Origin: Bacteroidota bacterium
GTDB lineage: Bacteria; Bacteroidota; Bacteroidia; UBA8524
Assembly (NCBI GenBank): GCA_016124735.1
Contig: WGMZ01000018.1
Location: 1 to 64,000, forward strand
DNA length: 64,000 bases
Direction: 5' to 3'
A program made the translations under genes and the position numbers. The notes beneath the pieces were generated by a model that was not told where the DNA came from, made no database searches, and worked only from the letters and a program-made list of their open reading frames with translations. This document shows positions 16,309 to 25,577 of the stretch, piece by piece; the stretch's first letter is position 1, and each line of letters starts with the position of its first letter.

Positions 16309-17727
16309 TTCGAACTGGAGGTGCATAAAGCCAAGAAGCCCTGCGGGGTTCCCTTCCTCTGAATCGAATCGTTCCCAATACTTTTTTAATTTATCACTGC
16401 TCACGTGATTGTGTCGTCCTTTATTAAGCAGGAACAACACTTTGGTAAAATTCTTTACACTGATGGCCATGTCTTGAAATTCAGCGGCCTTGCGTTTGGC
16501 ACTGGCGCTGAGTTTTAAATAGAGCTCCTCATCGCCCTGTTGCGCATACATAAATGCCTGGAATAGGCGGAATTCAATAGACAGGCGGGGTAAGGTTTTA
16601 AAGTTGGCTATGTTCAGGAGATTGTTGATGTCAAGTGCCGCCTGACTATAATTTTTCTTGTAGAAAGATTGCAGCGCTTTGTATCGGAAAAAAATGACCA
16701 AATGGCTAATCTCGTTTTGTTCAACGAAATAGCCCATTCTGAATTTCTCAGCCGGTTTGAAAAAACTCTCGAGATTTCCATCAATCTTAAGCTTGTAAAT
16801 TAACGATAATAAAAACTGGGTGATAAAGAATCCCCATAAGTGCGCTTTAAACTGAAATTCGATCTGAATGCTGATTTCTTCTAAATAATAGTCTGCTTTG
16901 ATTTGATTATGGATGCGCACATAGTACTCGAAATTTAAAAAGGGGATAAGGTTGTGAATCACCGCATAAAAAGGATCCAGGTCATAAAGGGAAAAAATAT
17001 CATCAAGCTTTCGCATCATTTCTTCCACTTCCAACTCAAGTTTCTTTAATTCTTCCGTGCTGAGAAATGTGCAACGGTGGTAATGCCTGACTATTTGAAA
17101 GATGGTATACAGTCGATGAGATTCATAAAGGTTGAATGTGTTCTCCAATTCCTCCAGCAAATCATCCAATTGTTCCCTGTAGGTCTTTTCTCCGGTAATA
17201 TGATAATAGCCAAGCAGATAAATGTATTCGTACAAAAGGTCCTCCGCCTTGCTTACTGCCAGAGAAAAGGCAATATGCTTCTGATAGGCTCTTTCATATT
17301 CTTCGTAGGAGTCGTCGAATCGATTCAGGCGGACAAGTTGTTTATATACCACCGCTAATTCGGAAGACATGTCGTAAGCAATTAACTTTTTCTCCAGTTC
17401 CTTAAGAAAAGAAACGGAAATCATCCTCTCATTATTAAGAACCACAAATGAGATCCGCGCCGCCTCTTCACGCAATAAACGGATTCGGTTCTCGTTCAAA
17501 GTGGTGTAATACTGAACCAGTTTGGGTGTCAACCTCGATTTTAGCGTGTAAAAAGCTCCTGGTGTCATGTCTAATTTTTGGAGAAGCTCTTTTTCGCCGA
17601 CATCCTGTACTTTCAGTATTTCTAGCATCATTCTCCCTTTCGAATCTTTTTGCGGGGTCACATTTTTTAGCAACTCCGAAAAACCATCTCTGGAAAGATC
17701 TCGTATAATGTTATGAATAATCTGCAT
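16273..17727 (-). CDS. Uncharacterised all-helical (TPR-like) protein
   Basis: This 484-residue cytosolic protein has no signal peptide or membrane segment. It is almost wholly alpha-helical, with long Glu/Lys/Leu-rich amphipathic stretches and repeated Tyr-Lys-Lys-Asn-Tyr-Ser-like turns (FYKKNYSQAALDINNLL near 375) that resemble tetratricopeptide helices. A short N-terminal region with TPGAFYTLKSRL may be a helix-turn-helix. Proteins of this type are frequent in Bacteroidota without assigned function. It converges on and overlaps the response-regulator gene, which may be coincidence. Confidence 0.7.
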   Translation of the reverse strand: MQIIHNIIRDLSRDGFSELLKNVTPQKDSKGRMMLEILKVQDVGEKELLQKLDMTPGAFYTLKSRLTPKLVQYYTTLNENRIRLLREEAARISFVVLNNERMISVSFLKELEKKLIAYDMSSELAVVYKQLVRLNRFDDSYEEYERAYQKHIAFSLAVSKAEDLLYEYIYLLGYYHITGEKTYREQLDDLLEELENTFNLYESHRLYTIFQIVRHYHRCTFLSTEELKKLELEVEEMMRKLDDIFSLYDLDPFYAVIHNLIPFLNFEYYVRIHNQIKADYYLEEISIQIEFQFKAHLWGFFITQFLLSLIYKLKIDGNLESFFKPAEKFRMGYFVEQNEISHLVIFFRYKALQSFYKKNYSQAALDINNLLNIANFKTLPRLSIEFRLFQAFMYAQQGDEELYLKLSASAKRKAAEFQDMAISVKNFTKVLFLLNKGRHNHVSSDKLKKYWERFDSEEGNPAGLLGFMHLQFELVESLLTEQLT

Positions 17728-17962
17728 CTCGTATTCTGCGCGTACCCTTGTGGATTATTTCAAATAAACGTAATTAATCGCCAAATAAAACTTTAAAATA
17801 TGAGAAAATATTGCACACTATTTATTTGTAAATAAATGGATATTACTTGAGAAGTAAGCTGCAAAACCCGTAAAACAACAAATTAAAATATTAAAAAATG
17901 AAAAAATCTTACATCTGTCAAAAAGCAGAAAACTTAAAAAATTTCACCCACTTTGGCTCACA

Positions 17963-17970
17963 TACCTTTG
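17963..17970 (+). promoter_or_regulatory. Promoter -7 element for the secreted PKD gene trio
   Basis: TACCTTTG matches TAnnTTTG, 29 bases upstream of the first ATG. The surrounding 200 bases are AT-rich, which fits a strong promoter region, but a matching -33 TTG is not clear. Confidence 0.5.
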
Positions 17971-17998
17971 ACTTATCAAACTCGCTAACTCTAAAAAT

Positions 17999-18619
17999 AT
18001 GACCAATATGAAACTCGCTAAAAGACTACTAATTCTCGCCGTTATTATGTTCGGCCTTAATGTTTTTATTACACATGCCCAATCCACAGGAACAGATACA
18101 GTCTGTGCCGGAACAACTGGCAAGTCCTATTATGTAACTGCCACAACCGGGTCAACCTACAATTGGACCATCAATGGAGGTACGCAGGCCTCCGGCGGTA
18201 GTACAAATAGTATTACTGTCGATTGGAACAATAGTACCGGTACAGACACCATATCTGTTGTAGAAACCGATTCCAATGGTTGTACCGCTGATCCTGTTTA
18301 CGTCGCTGTTGTCCGCATGCCTAATCCTACCGCAACTATTTCCGGAACAACAACCCTGTGCTACAACGACTCAGCAACGGTTAGTTTTTCGCTTTCCGGA
18401 ACGTATCCGCTTTCGCTCGTCTATAATGATGGCAGCAGCAATGTAACGGTAAACAACATTAGTTCATCCACTTACTCTTTCAACACGGGAGTACTTTCAT
18501 CCAGCACTGCGTATTCTCTGGTGTCTATCTCCGATGTATTAGGGTGTAGTACAAGTGCTTCAGGTTCTGCAAACGTAACCGTTTTGGCTAAGCCTGTGAC
18601 CTCTCAAATTTACCACTAA
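17999..18619 (+). CDS. Secreted PKD-like domain protein without a T9SS sorting domain
   Basis: This 206-residue protein has a signal peptide (cleavage near THAQS) and two PKD-like immunoglobulin-fold units. The first (about 30-105) carries CAGTTGKSYYV and STYNWTINGG, and the second (about 106-200) starts ATISGTTTLC. It is very rich in Thr, Ser, Asn and Gly and lacks Lys/Glu, as surface adhesin-type proteins are. It stops at KPVTSQIYH with no C-terminal sorting domain, and the longer neighbour at 19729 ends in the nearly identical KPVTSSIYHY. A second ATG at 18008 is an equally good start. It probably forms a surface structure with the next two genes (inference). Confidence 0.75.
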   Translation: MTNMKLAKRLLILAVIMFGLNVFITHAQSTGTDTVCAGTTGKSYYVTATTGSTYNWTINGGTQASGGSTNSITVDWNNSTGTDTISVVETDSNGCTADPVYVAVVRMPNPTATISGTTTLCYNDSATVSFSLSGTYPLSLVYNDGSSNVTVNNISSSTYSFNTGVLSSSTAYSLVSISDVLGCSTSASGSANVTVLAKPVTSQIYH

Positions 18620-18679
18620 TCCTTTCCCGTTCGGGTAGTTTAACTCATTCATAATCAGTCCTTATTAATTCCAATCATT

Positions 18680-19732
18680 ATGTTGGCCAGGATTGTATTG
18701 TCCATATTAATCAGCTTAGGTTTTGGTTTTCTGACCCAACCACTCCAGGCACAGACCGTACTAGACACGGTTTGTGCTGGAGCACGGGGGGTACATTACC
18801 AGGTGGACAATGTTCAAGGCTCGACATTTAATTGGAAAATAGAAGGAGGAGAGATTGCAAATGGAAACGGGACTAATCAGGTTTTCATAGATTGGGGGAA
18901 GGACACCGGGATATTTCCAATTGAAGTAGTTCAATACAATGCACAAGGTTGCCCTGGCGAATCAGTCAGGGCTTTTGTGTGGATTAGAGGGGGTATTGAA
19001 GTGAGTATTAACGGTCCGCAGACTATCTGCGAAGGTGATTTGATTTCATTGAAAGCCACCGGAGCAAAAAGCTTCAAATGGTCTACTGGCTACCCTGGCA
19101 ATGAAATTCTCATTCGCCCGAGCGTAACGAAAGAATATATTGTGACTGGCTATTCCGATAAATGTGGGATGGATACAGCCAGTTTTGTGGTAGAAGTTAA
19201 CAAAAAACCACATGCAGATATTCTCATCAATCCGGATGATCCGAAACTCAATGAATGGGTGCGCTTTGCAAATGCGGGAAAATCAGGCAATTCGGGTGCT
19301 CAATCTCAATGGTCTTTTAATGATGGAACAAGCGTCGATCAGGGAGATGATGTGAATCGCCGTTATACTCAATCTGGAAATTATAAAGTCCGTTTGATTG
19401 TTATTGATCCAAACGGCTGTGCCGATACGGCGTTTGCAGCATTCTCTATCAAAGCAGATCCTCAGGTGTTTATTCCGGATGCTTTTTCTCCAAACGGAGA
19501 TGGATTGAATGATGTATTTGAACCGGTAACAAGTGATGTTAACTTTGTCAAGCTTCAAATTTTTAATCGTTGGGGCGAAAAAGTTTATTCCGGAGAAAAT
19601 TATTATGCAAAATGGGATGGATCCTTCGGCGGACAAATTGTGCCGGAAGGGGTTTATGTATACACTGTTGAGGCCATCGGAGTGGATGGTAAATTATATA
19701 CCTACAATGGTACTTTGACTGTTATTAAATGA
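18680..19732 (+). CDS. PKD-domain protein with gliding-motility type (CHU_C) C-terminal domain
   Basis: This 350-residue protein has a signal peptide (to about residue 25) and a PKD-like unit opening with DTVCAGARGVHYQV, very similar to the opening of the preceding protein. An Ig-like unit (GPQTICEGDLISLKATG) and a PKD domain with the WSFNDG core (about 213-218) follow. The C-terminal CHU_C domain (about 265-350) includes VFIPDAFSPNGDGLNDVFEP, IFNRWGEKVY and GVYVYTVEA. This last domain is the type B T9SS sorting signal that delivers proteins to the cell surface. Its stop overlaps the next start by ATGA. Confidence 0.88.
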   Translation: MLARIVLSILISLGFGFLTQPLQAQTVLDTVCAGARGVHYQVDNVQGSTFNWKIEGGEIANGNGTNQVFIDWGKDTGIFPIEVVQYNAQGCPGESVRAFVWIRGGIEVSINGPQTICEGDLISLKATGAKSFKWSTGYPGNEILIRPSVTKEYIVTGYSDKCGMDTASFVVEVNKKPHADILINPDDPKLNEWVRFANAGKSGNSGAQSQWSFNDGTSVDQGDDVNRRYTQSGNYKVRLIVIDPNGCADTAFAAFSIKADPQVFIPDAFSPNGDGLNDVFEPVTSDVNFVKLQIFNRWGEKVYSGENYYAKWDGSFGGQIVPEGVYVYTVEAIGVDGKLYTYNGTLTVIK

Positions 19733-21669
19733 GAAACGGACTGAGAAAATACGGATCTTACTTCTTGCTCCTCATCCTCTGGATGATGGGGGGAGAAAGT
19801 TATGCGCAATGTCCGGGCTCAGTTTATGCCGGGGAAGACACGATCATCTGCTATAGCAATAATATCGTCTATCTGGATGGGAAGGTGATTCGGCCAAATG
19901 GCTCTCTTTCCTCCGGGATGTGGTACAATGGTTCCGGACGTTTTATTCCGGATTCCACTACCCTAAATGCGCAGTATGTTCCCTCCCAGGCAGAAGCAGA
20001 TCAGGGCTATGTAGATTTGATTTTGATACCTGCCCAGAATTGTAACCCCTCTAAATCGGACACCGTTCATATTACCATCCGAACCCTGCCTCAGGAAACT
20101 GTGACTGGCCCAATGGGAATTTGCGAATACTCCGGTGGGAATTCCTATTCAGTACCTTCAGCGTCCAATATTACTTACGATTGGCATGTGGTGGGCGGAT
20201 ATGTTACATCGGGTTCCAGTACCAACAGTATCAGCGTTACATGGGGGAACCGGGGTCCGGGATATATTTACCTGATTCGCACCGATACATTGGGTTGCTA
20301 TGACGTGTCAAGTCTGGATCCTATTTCAAGATTCCACTTTAACACGGAGGATTTTGCCGTGGCTGCCATTGGGTCGGATGCAACATCCTGGGACAGCGAC
20401 GCCCATTCAGATGGTACCGCTTTTACCATTGATGCGAATTGTGGAGGTAGCAAAGGAATCGATTTGGAAATTCCTGGTTCTACCTTTGACCGGGGTAAAT
20501 TAAGCATGACCTTCAGTTGGCAAAGACACGAGTCGGAAGCAGTGTTTTTTGAACGGGGAAACACCAAGTTTTATATTGACGGTGGATACCTGAAAATACA
20601 GCTGGAGCAGTACGATACTTCGGGAAATGCCCAAACGGTGGGCCCGATTAATTCCGGATATTCTCCTCCCAGCGACGACGTATTCCGTTATTTTACCTTC
20701 TGCTATGATTCGGCTTCCGGTGTGGCCAGGATGCTGGTAAACGATTCCATCGTTTGGGATTATGAAACCGGAACGCAAAGCTCGCTTTACTGGACGGGTG
20801 CCGGTAACTTATTTGTTGGAAAAAGAATGGATGGAAACTGTAGTGGCAAGCCCTTACTCGACTGGTTAAATATTTCCATTCCGGTAAGTATTTATAGTAA
20901 ACCGACAACTTCATTAAGTGGTACAGACCCGGTATGCTACCTGAAAACCGAGGCCTACTATTGCGATACACCGTCTTATGTTTCTTATAACTGGACTGCC
21001 ACGGGAGGAAGCGTTTTAAGCGGACAAAACAGCGCCTATTCAACCATTCAATGGACAAGTGCTGGAAATGATTCGGCAAATCTTTTTCTTACCGACACCC
21101 GCACTGGTTGCGATAGTTCTTTTTCTTTTGCGGTGAACGTAAATAGTCTGCCAACAACTTCTATCAGCGGAAACGATTCGCTCTGTGCAGGCGATACTCT
21201 GAATATCAGTGAAAGTAGCAATGCCACGGGGTATTCCTGGACTTCATCTTATTCCGGAGGAGCTTCCACCTCCCAGAGTTTTAGCTTCGTAGCCGATTCT
21301 TCTGGCAGTTATTCGGCCTATGTTCAGTTGAGCGATAGTACCACGGGTTGCGTGAATAATGACACCTTTGATTTTTGGGTTCAGTCCTATCCGGTTCCGG
21401 TTATCAGTGCACCCGCGGCATCGTGTTTTGGAGAACCTGTAGTGGTAAATGTCAACCTTTCCGGCGGAGTCTCTTATGCATGGCAGGCAAGCGGAGGAAG
21501 TATACAGTCCGGACAGGGTACCAATGAGATAATAATTGATTATTCATCCGCTGGCCCTTATACCATCAATCTCAGCGTGGAAGATGTATTGTTTGGATGC
21601 AGTGCAGACGACTCATCTGCCATTGTAGTAAGACAAAAGCCGGTTACAAGTTCTATCTATCATTACTGA
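19729..21669 (+). CDS. Large secreted PKD/LamG protein without sorting domain
   Basis: This 646-residue protein has a signal peptide (cleavage near SYAQC, residue 26). The domains in order are an N-terminal Ig-like unit, a PKD-like unit (about 120-195), and a concanavalin/LamG-like domain (about 200-388, with the WDYETG, LFVGKRMDG and LLDWLNIS strands). Three further PKD-like repeats follow, each beginning with an SGxDxxC-type segment. It ends KPVTSSIYHY, matching the end of the 206-residue protein two genes upstream. It has no T9SS sorting domain and is translationally coupled to the CHU_C protein, which may act as its carrier or anchor (inference). It overlaps the convergent gene by seven bases. 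Confidence 0.78.
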   Translation: MRNGLRKYGSYFLLLILWMMGGESYAQCPGSVYAGEDTIICYSNNIVYLDGKVIRPNGSLSSGMWYNGSGRFIPDSTTLNAQYVPSQAEADQGYVDLILIPAQNCNPSKSDTVHITIRTLPQETVTGPMGICEYSGGNSYSVPSASNITYDWHVVGGYVTSGSSTNSISVTWGNRGPGYIYLIRTDTLGCYDVSSLDPISRFHFNTEDFAVAAIGSDATSWDSDAHSDGTAFTIDANCGGSKGIDLEIPGSTFDRGKLSMTFSWQRHESEAVFFERGNTKFYIDGGYLKIQLEQYDTSGNAQTVGPINSGYSPPSDDVFRYFTFCYDSASGVARMLVNDSIVWDYETGTQSSLYWTGAGNLFVGKRMDGNCSGKPLLDWLNISIPVSIYSKPTTSLSGTDPVCYLKTEAYYCDTPSYVSYNWTATGGSVLSGQNSAYSTIQWTSAGNDSANLFLTDTRTGCDSSFSFAVNVNSLPTTSISGNDSLCAGDTLNISESSNATGYSWTSSYSGGASTSQSFSFVADSSGSYSAYVQLSDSTTGCVNNDTFDFWVQSYPVPVISAPAASCFGEPVVVNVNLSGGVSYAWQASGGSIQSGQGTNEIIIDYSSAGPYTINLSVEDVLFGCSADDSSAIVVRQKPVTSSIYHY

Positions 21670-22655
21670 CGGCCAATTCGGTAGCCGATGAATGCACGGA
21701 TGTTCCCGAGTGAGTAGCTGGGTGTATTGGAATTATCGAGAATGGTGAACTGATCAAAAATTGCATTCAATCCGAAGAAATATTTATTGGCATTGTAACC
21801 CACCGAAGCTCTGGCAGCCATTCGTAGCAAAGGATGAATACCCTGAAAATGGGTGTTGTTTTCATTTGTGTAGCGCCAGTAGGCAATACCTGTTCCGCCG
21901 CTAAGAGAAATACTTGCGTACGCATATTTTTTCCAAACCCAGATATAAGAATATCCCCCATTAAGTCCTATTAGTGATGCTTTTCCTGCCTTTACCCCTA
22001 TGGTAATGGCCGATTTTTCATCCAAGGGAATAAGAGAACTGTCGGCACGGAATGAAACACCGGAATAGCCTCCTCCGATGCTCCAGCTTCCTGCATCCTT
22101 TTTTTGATGTTCAGATTGGATGAAGGCCGCACGAATGGAGAATTTTTTCCAGTTGAAATAGTAATTCGTATTGGCTCCATAACAATTGGTGATGACATCA
22201 TTCCGGTAGCTACCGGGAAGCGAATTCAAATAGCGTTTGAAAACATCCGTATTCTCCAGGTAAAGGCCCTGATAGCGCTGTAAATAAAAATCGTTGGAGA
22301 ACTTTTTGCCAAATTGATTCAATTGCAAATCAAGCCGGTACTGGTCCTTGTTTTTTGATTTACCAAAAGTATGAAGCCCCAGAAAGAAACCAATTGAACG
22401 GTAATAACTTCCAATTCCGATACCGATTTTTTCGTGTGGATTGTACCGGGCAGATGGAATACTGTCTTCTTGTCCCCTCAGGTTTAATTCCATGAATTTG
22501 GTAACTCCATACAAACGGAAATTGATGGGGAGGCGGTGTATAGCAATAAATGAGGTGTCCCGGTTATCCGGCTTACGTGCCAGCAAATCGAATGCCTGAG
22601 CTCTTGAGCCGACAAGCAGGAAAAGCAGACAGAGTATTCCGGATTTTTTCATCAA
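21663..22655 (-). CDS. DUF4421-like outer-membrane protein
   Basis: This 330-residue protein has a signal peptide (to about RAQA, residue 21). Alternating beta strands rich in Tyr, Gly and Phe follow, consistent with an outer-membrane barrel. It has DUF4421-like features: LPINFRLYGVTKFMELNL, NPHEKIGIGIGSYYRSIG, and a C-terminal barrel ending in GYRIGRQ. The family has no established function. Its start overlaps the stop of sucA by ATGA, so it is co-transcribed with a TCA-cycle enzyme, an odd partnership that is probably positional. Confidence 0.65.
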   Translation of the reverse strand: MMKKSGILCLLFLLVGSRAQAFDLLARKPDNRDTSFIAIHRLPINFRLYGVTKFMELNLRGQEDSIPSARYNPHEKIGIGIGSYYRSIGFFLGLHTFGKSKNKDQYRLDLQLNQFGKKFSNDFYLQRYQGLYLENTDVFKRYLNSLPGSYRNDVITNCYGANTNYYFNWKKFSIRAAFIQSEHQKKDAGSWSIGGGYSGVSFRADSSLIPLDEKSAITIGVKAGKASLIGLNGGYSYIWVWKKYAYASISLSGGTGIAYWRYTNENNTHFQGIHPLLRMAARASVGYNANKYFFGLNAIFDQFTILDNSNTPSYSLGNIRAFIGYRIGRQ

Positions 22656-25363
22656 ATTTTGAATGCCTGATCGACAATTTCTTGCTGTTCTTTTGCATGA
22701 ACCTTAGCAAATCCTGTGGCAGGGGAGGCAGCAGAGTTTCTGGAAATGAGCTTCAGTTTGAAGTTTTCTTCCCATCTTAAAAGGAAGGTCCAGGCACCCA
22801 TATTTTTCGGTTCTTCCTGAGCCCAGACCAATTCTGCTTTGCTGTATTTTTTGCGAATAGCCGCAAGTTGTTTCTCCGGATAAGGGAATAACTGTTCTAC
22901 GCGCACGATGGCAACATCTTTTCTCTCATCTTCCTGCTGTTTGCTGAACAAGTCGTAGTACAATTTGCCTGAACAGAATACAACTCTTTTCACACCGGAT
23001 GCAGTCACATAGTTGTCGTCAATCACTTCCTGGAATCCTCCATTGGTAAAATCTGATTTGCTGCTAACGCAGAGCGGATGACGCAAGAGACTTTTTGGAG
23101 TCATAACAACCAATGGAATGCGGAAATTGCGCATCATCTGGCGACGCAGTAAATGGAACAGGTTCGCCGGAGTGCTTACGTTCGCCACCTGCATATTAAC
23201 ATGAGCACACAATTGAAGGTAACGTTCCAGTCTGGCAGAAGAATGCTCGGGGCCTTGTCCTTCGTAACCGTGAGGAAGGAATAATGTGAGCCCGCTAAAA
23301 GTTTTCCATTTGGCTTCTGCCGCGCTGAGAAACTGATCGATGATGATCTGGGCTCCATTACTGAAGTCGCCGAACTGGGCTTCCCAAATACTCAGTGTCT
23401 CAGGAGAGGCAAGGGAGTACCCGTATTCAAATCCCATCACAGCATATTCCGACAAAAGTGAATTGTAGATTTCAAAATTGCCTTGTCCGTCGCGGATATG
23501 TGAAACCGGAGCATACTCCTGTTCATTGTCTACACTCTTAATAATGGCATGGCGATGAGAGAAAGTGCCTCTTTCGACATCCTGTCCACTCATGCGCACA
23601 TTAAATTCTTTATCAACCAGCGTGGCGTAGGCCAGTAATTCACCCATTCCCCAGTCGAGCTTGTCACTCTCTATCATGGAAGCACGGTCACTAAAAAGTT
23701 TTTCAATTTTTCGAAACGCGTTGAAATCGTTCGGGAGTTCCGCGATTTTCTTGGCAAGTCGATCGTATTCCTTGACAGTAATCGCGGTTTTAGGGCTGCT
23801 TTCCACTGCTTTTTCAGTAACGGCTTTATAAGATGACCAGATATCGCCGACAAAGTTGGTGGCGCGTTTCGGGCCATCAAGCTTTGACATTTCCAGCTTT
23901 TCCTGTAGTTCGGAGCGGAATTTTTTCTCCATCTCCTTGGCAAGATCTGCTTCGATTTTGCCTTGCGACTGAAGTTCTTGGCTGTAAATTTCTCTTGGGT
24001 TCTGGTGTTTTTCTATGGCTTTATAAAGCAGGGGTTGTGTAAAGCGTGGCTCATCTCCCTCATTATGTCCGTATTTACGGTATCCCAGGAGATCAATAAA
24101 AATGTCGGATTGAAATTTCTGACGGTATTCCATGGCTAGCTTTACGGTGTATATAACCGCTTCCACATCATCTGCATTTACATGGAATACCGGACAAAGA
24201 GTCGTTTTTGCCACGTCTGTGCAGTAGGTAGAAGAACGTCCGTCTGTGTAATTGGTGGTGAAGCCAATCTGATTATTGGTTGCAATATGAATGGTACCGC
24301 CTACACGGTAGGCATCCAGCAAGGCCATTTGCACCACTTCGTACACAACACCCTGACCGGCAAGAGCGGCATCGCCATGCAGCATAATTGGAACCACCCG
24401 GGAAGCATCTCCTTTGTGTTTATGATCGATGAGTGCACGGGCCATCCCCTGAACCACCGGATCTACTGCTTCCAAATGCGAAGGGTTCGGCAGGAGGGAA
24501 ATGGAAACTTCTTTCCCTACTTCAGATTTGTATTTTGATGAATAGCCCAGATGGTATTTCACATCTCCTTCAAACAATCCTTCTTCGAAAGCTTTTCCTT
24601 CAAATTCCTTGAAAATGTCTTCATAGGATTTCCCTAAAATATTCGCCAACACATTCAGTCGCCCGCGATGCGCCATTCCCAATACAAACTCGTTCACATC
24701 ATGTTCGGATCCGAATTGAATCACCGCATCCAGGGCCGGGATGAGTGTTTCCAGTCCTTCCAGTGAAAAGCGTTTCTGACCGACAAATTTGGTATGCAGG
24801 AAGTTTTCAAAAACAACGGCTTTATTTAGTTTATCGAGGAAGTGGCGTTTTTCATTCAAACTTAATTGAGGGGTATTTCTACCCTGTTCCATTTTATCCT
24901 GAAGCCATTTCAAACGCTCCGGGCTGCGCATATACATATATTCAGCCCCGATCGAACGGCAATAGGTATCTTCCAATAATTGGATGATGTCTTTCAACTT
25001 GGATGGTCCGATTCCCACCTCATGTCCGGCATTGAATGTTTTTTCCAGGTCAGCTTTCTCCAGGCCAAAATTCTCAATGGCCATGTTTGGGCTGTATTGC
25101 CGACGCTCACGCACCGGATTGGTATGGGTAAATAGATGTCCCCGGGTACGGTACCCATGAATCAGGTTCAGTACGTTGATTTCTTTTAATGCATCTTCTG
25201 AGATGGCTTCACCGGCGCTTCCATTCTTCTGGCTTCCCAGTTCAAAACCTTCGAAGAACTTCTTCCATCCAAAATCTACCGATTCCGGATCGCTTGCGTA
25301 TTGTTGATATAGATCGTCTATTGCCGCTACATCGGCATTGCTCAGGTAAGAATGTGCATCCAT
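22652..25363 (-). CDS. sucA: 2-oxoglutarate dehydrogenase E1 component
   Basis: This 903-residue thiamine-diphosphate enzyme decarboxylates 2-oxoglutarate and transfers the succinyl group to the lipoyl arm of E2 in the TCA cycle. Family signatures are the N-terminal E2-binding helix (SYLSNADVAAIDDLYQQYA), GMAHRGRLNVLANILGK (about 230-246), and HGDAALAGQGVVYEVVQMA. The ThDP-binding segment is around ATNNQIGFTTNY, and the C-terminal QEEPKNMGAW is also present. Length is normal. No sucB is adjacent. The E2 encoded at 35961-37181 looks like the pyruvate dehydrogenase type. A TAACTTTG promoter element sits 26 bases before the ATG. Confidence 0.95.
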   Translation of the reverse strand: MDAHSYLSNADVAAIDDLYQQYASDPESVDFGWKKFFEGFELGSQKNGSAGEAISEDALKEINVLNLIHGYRTRGHLFTHTNPVRERRQYSPNMAIENFGLEKADLEKTFNAGHEVGIGPSKLKDIIQLLEDTYCRSIGAEYMYMRSPERLKWLQDKMEQGRNTPQLSLNEKRHFLDKLNKAVVFENFLHTKFVGQKRFSLEGLETLIPALDAVIQFGSEHDVNEFVLGMAHRGRLNVLANILGKSYEDIFKEFEGKAFEEGLFEGDVKYHLGYSSKYKSEVGKEVSISLLPNPSHLEAVDPVVQGMARALIDHKHKGDASRVVPIMLHGDAALAGQGVVYEVVQMALLDAYRVGGTIHIATNNQIGFTTNYTDGRSSTYCTDVAKTTLCPVFHVNADDVEAVIYTVKLAMEYRQKFQSDIFIDLLGYRKYGHNEGDEPRFTQPLLYKAIEKHQNPREIYSQELQSQGKIEADLAKEMEKKFRSELQEKLEMSKLDGPKRATNFVGDIWSSYKAVTEKAVESSPKTAITVKEYDRLAKKIAELPNDFNAFRKIEKLFSDRASMIESDKLDWGMGELLAYATLVDKEFNVRMSGQDVERGTFSHRHAIIKSVDNEQEYAPVSHIRDGQGNFEIYNSLLSEYAVMGFEYGYSLASPETLSIWEAQFGDFSNGAQIIIDQFLSAAEAKWKTFSGLTLFLPHGYEGQGPEHSSARLERYLQLCAHVNMQVANVSTPANLFHLLRRQMMRNFRIPLVVMTPKSLLRHPLCVSSKSDFTNGGFQEVIDDNYVTASGVKRVVFCSGKLYYDLFSKQQEDERKDVAIVRVEQLFPYPEKQLAAIRKKYSKAELVWAQEEPKNMGAWTFLLRWEENFKLKLISRNSAASPATGFAKVHAKEQQEIVDQAFKI

Positions 25364-25388
25364 GTTTGATTTCAGGCTTAAAAGCGCG

Positions 25389-25396
25389 CAAAGTTA
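25389..25396 (-). promoter_or_regulatory. Promoter -7 element of sucA
   Basis: The minus strand reads TAACTTTG, a perfect TAnnTTTG match, 26 bases before the ATG. Confidence 0.6.
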
Positions 25397-25511
25397 AGGA
25401 ATTTTTACAGGCTTAATGTTAGGTTCTGCGGATTATCTAAGTGGTGTATTCCCGCTTTGTTTTTTACTTTATTCTCTTCAGGACAATTCATGATATTAAT
25501 CAGGTTTTGGC

Positions 25512-25555
25512 TTGAGTAGGGTCATTTTTTACCCTTATCTTTAGGAAAATCTTTG
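25512..25555 (+). promoter_or_regulatory. Possible CRP/FNR-type site and promoter for the cbb3 operon
   Basis: TTGAG-TAGG-GTCAT (25512-25525) matches the FNR-type TTGAT-N4-ATCAA dyad at seven of ten positions. Two -7-like elements follow, TATCTTTA (25536-25543) and AATCTTTG (25548-25555). With the second one, the dyad centre would lie near -41, the usual activator position. The match is weak, so treat this as a candidate only. Confidence 0.25.
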
Positions 25556-25577
25556 TACATCAAAAACCTTTACGCAC

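Noticed and set aside
18620-18679. Frameshifted sorting domain after the first PKD protein
   Set aside because: Only 60 bases lie before the next gene, too short for a sorting domain in any frame. The third PKD protein ends the same way, so the endings look genuine.
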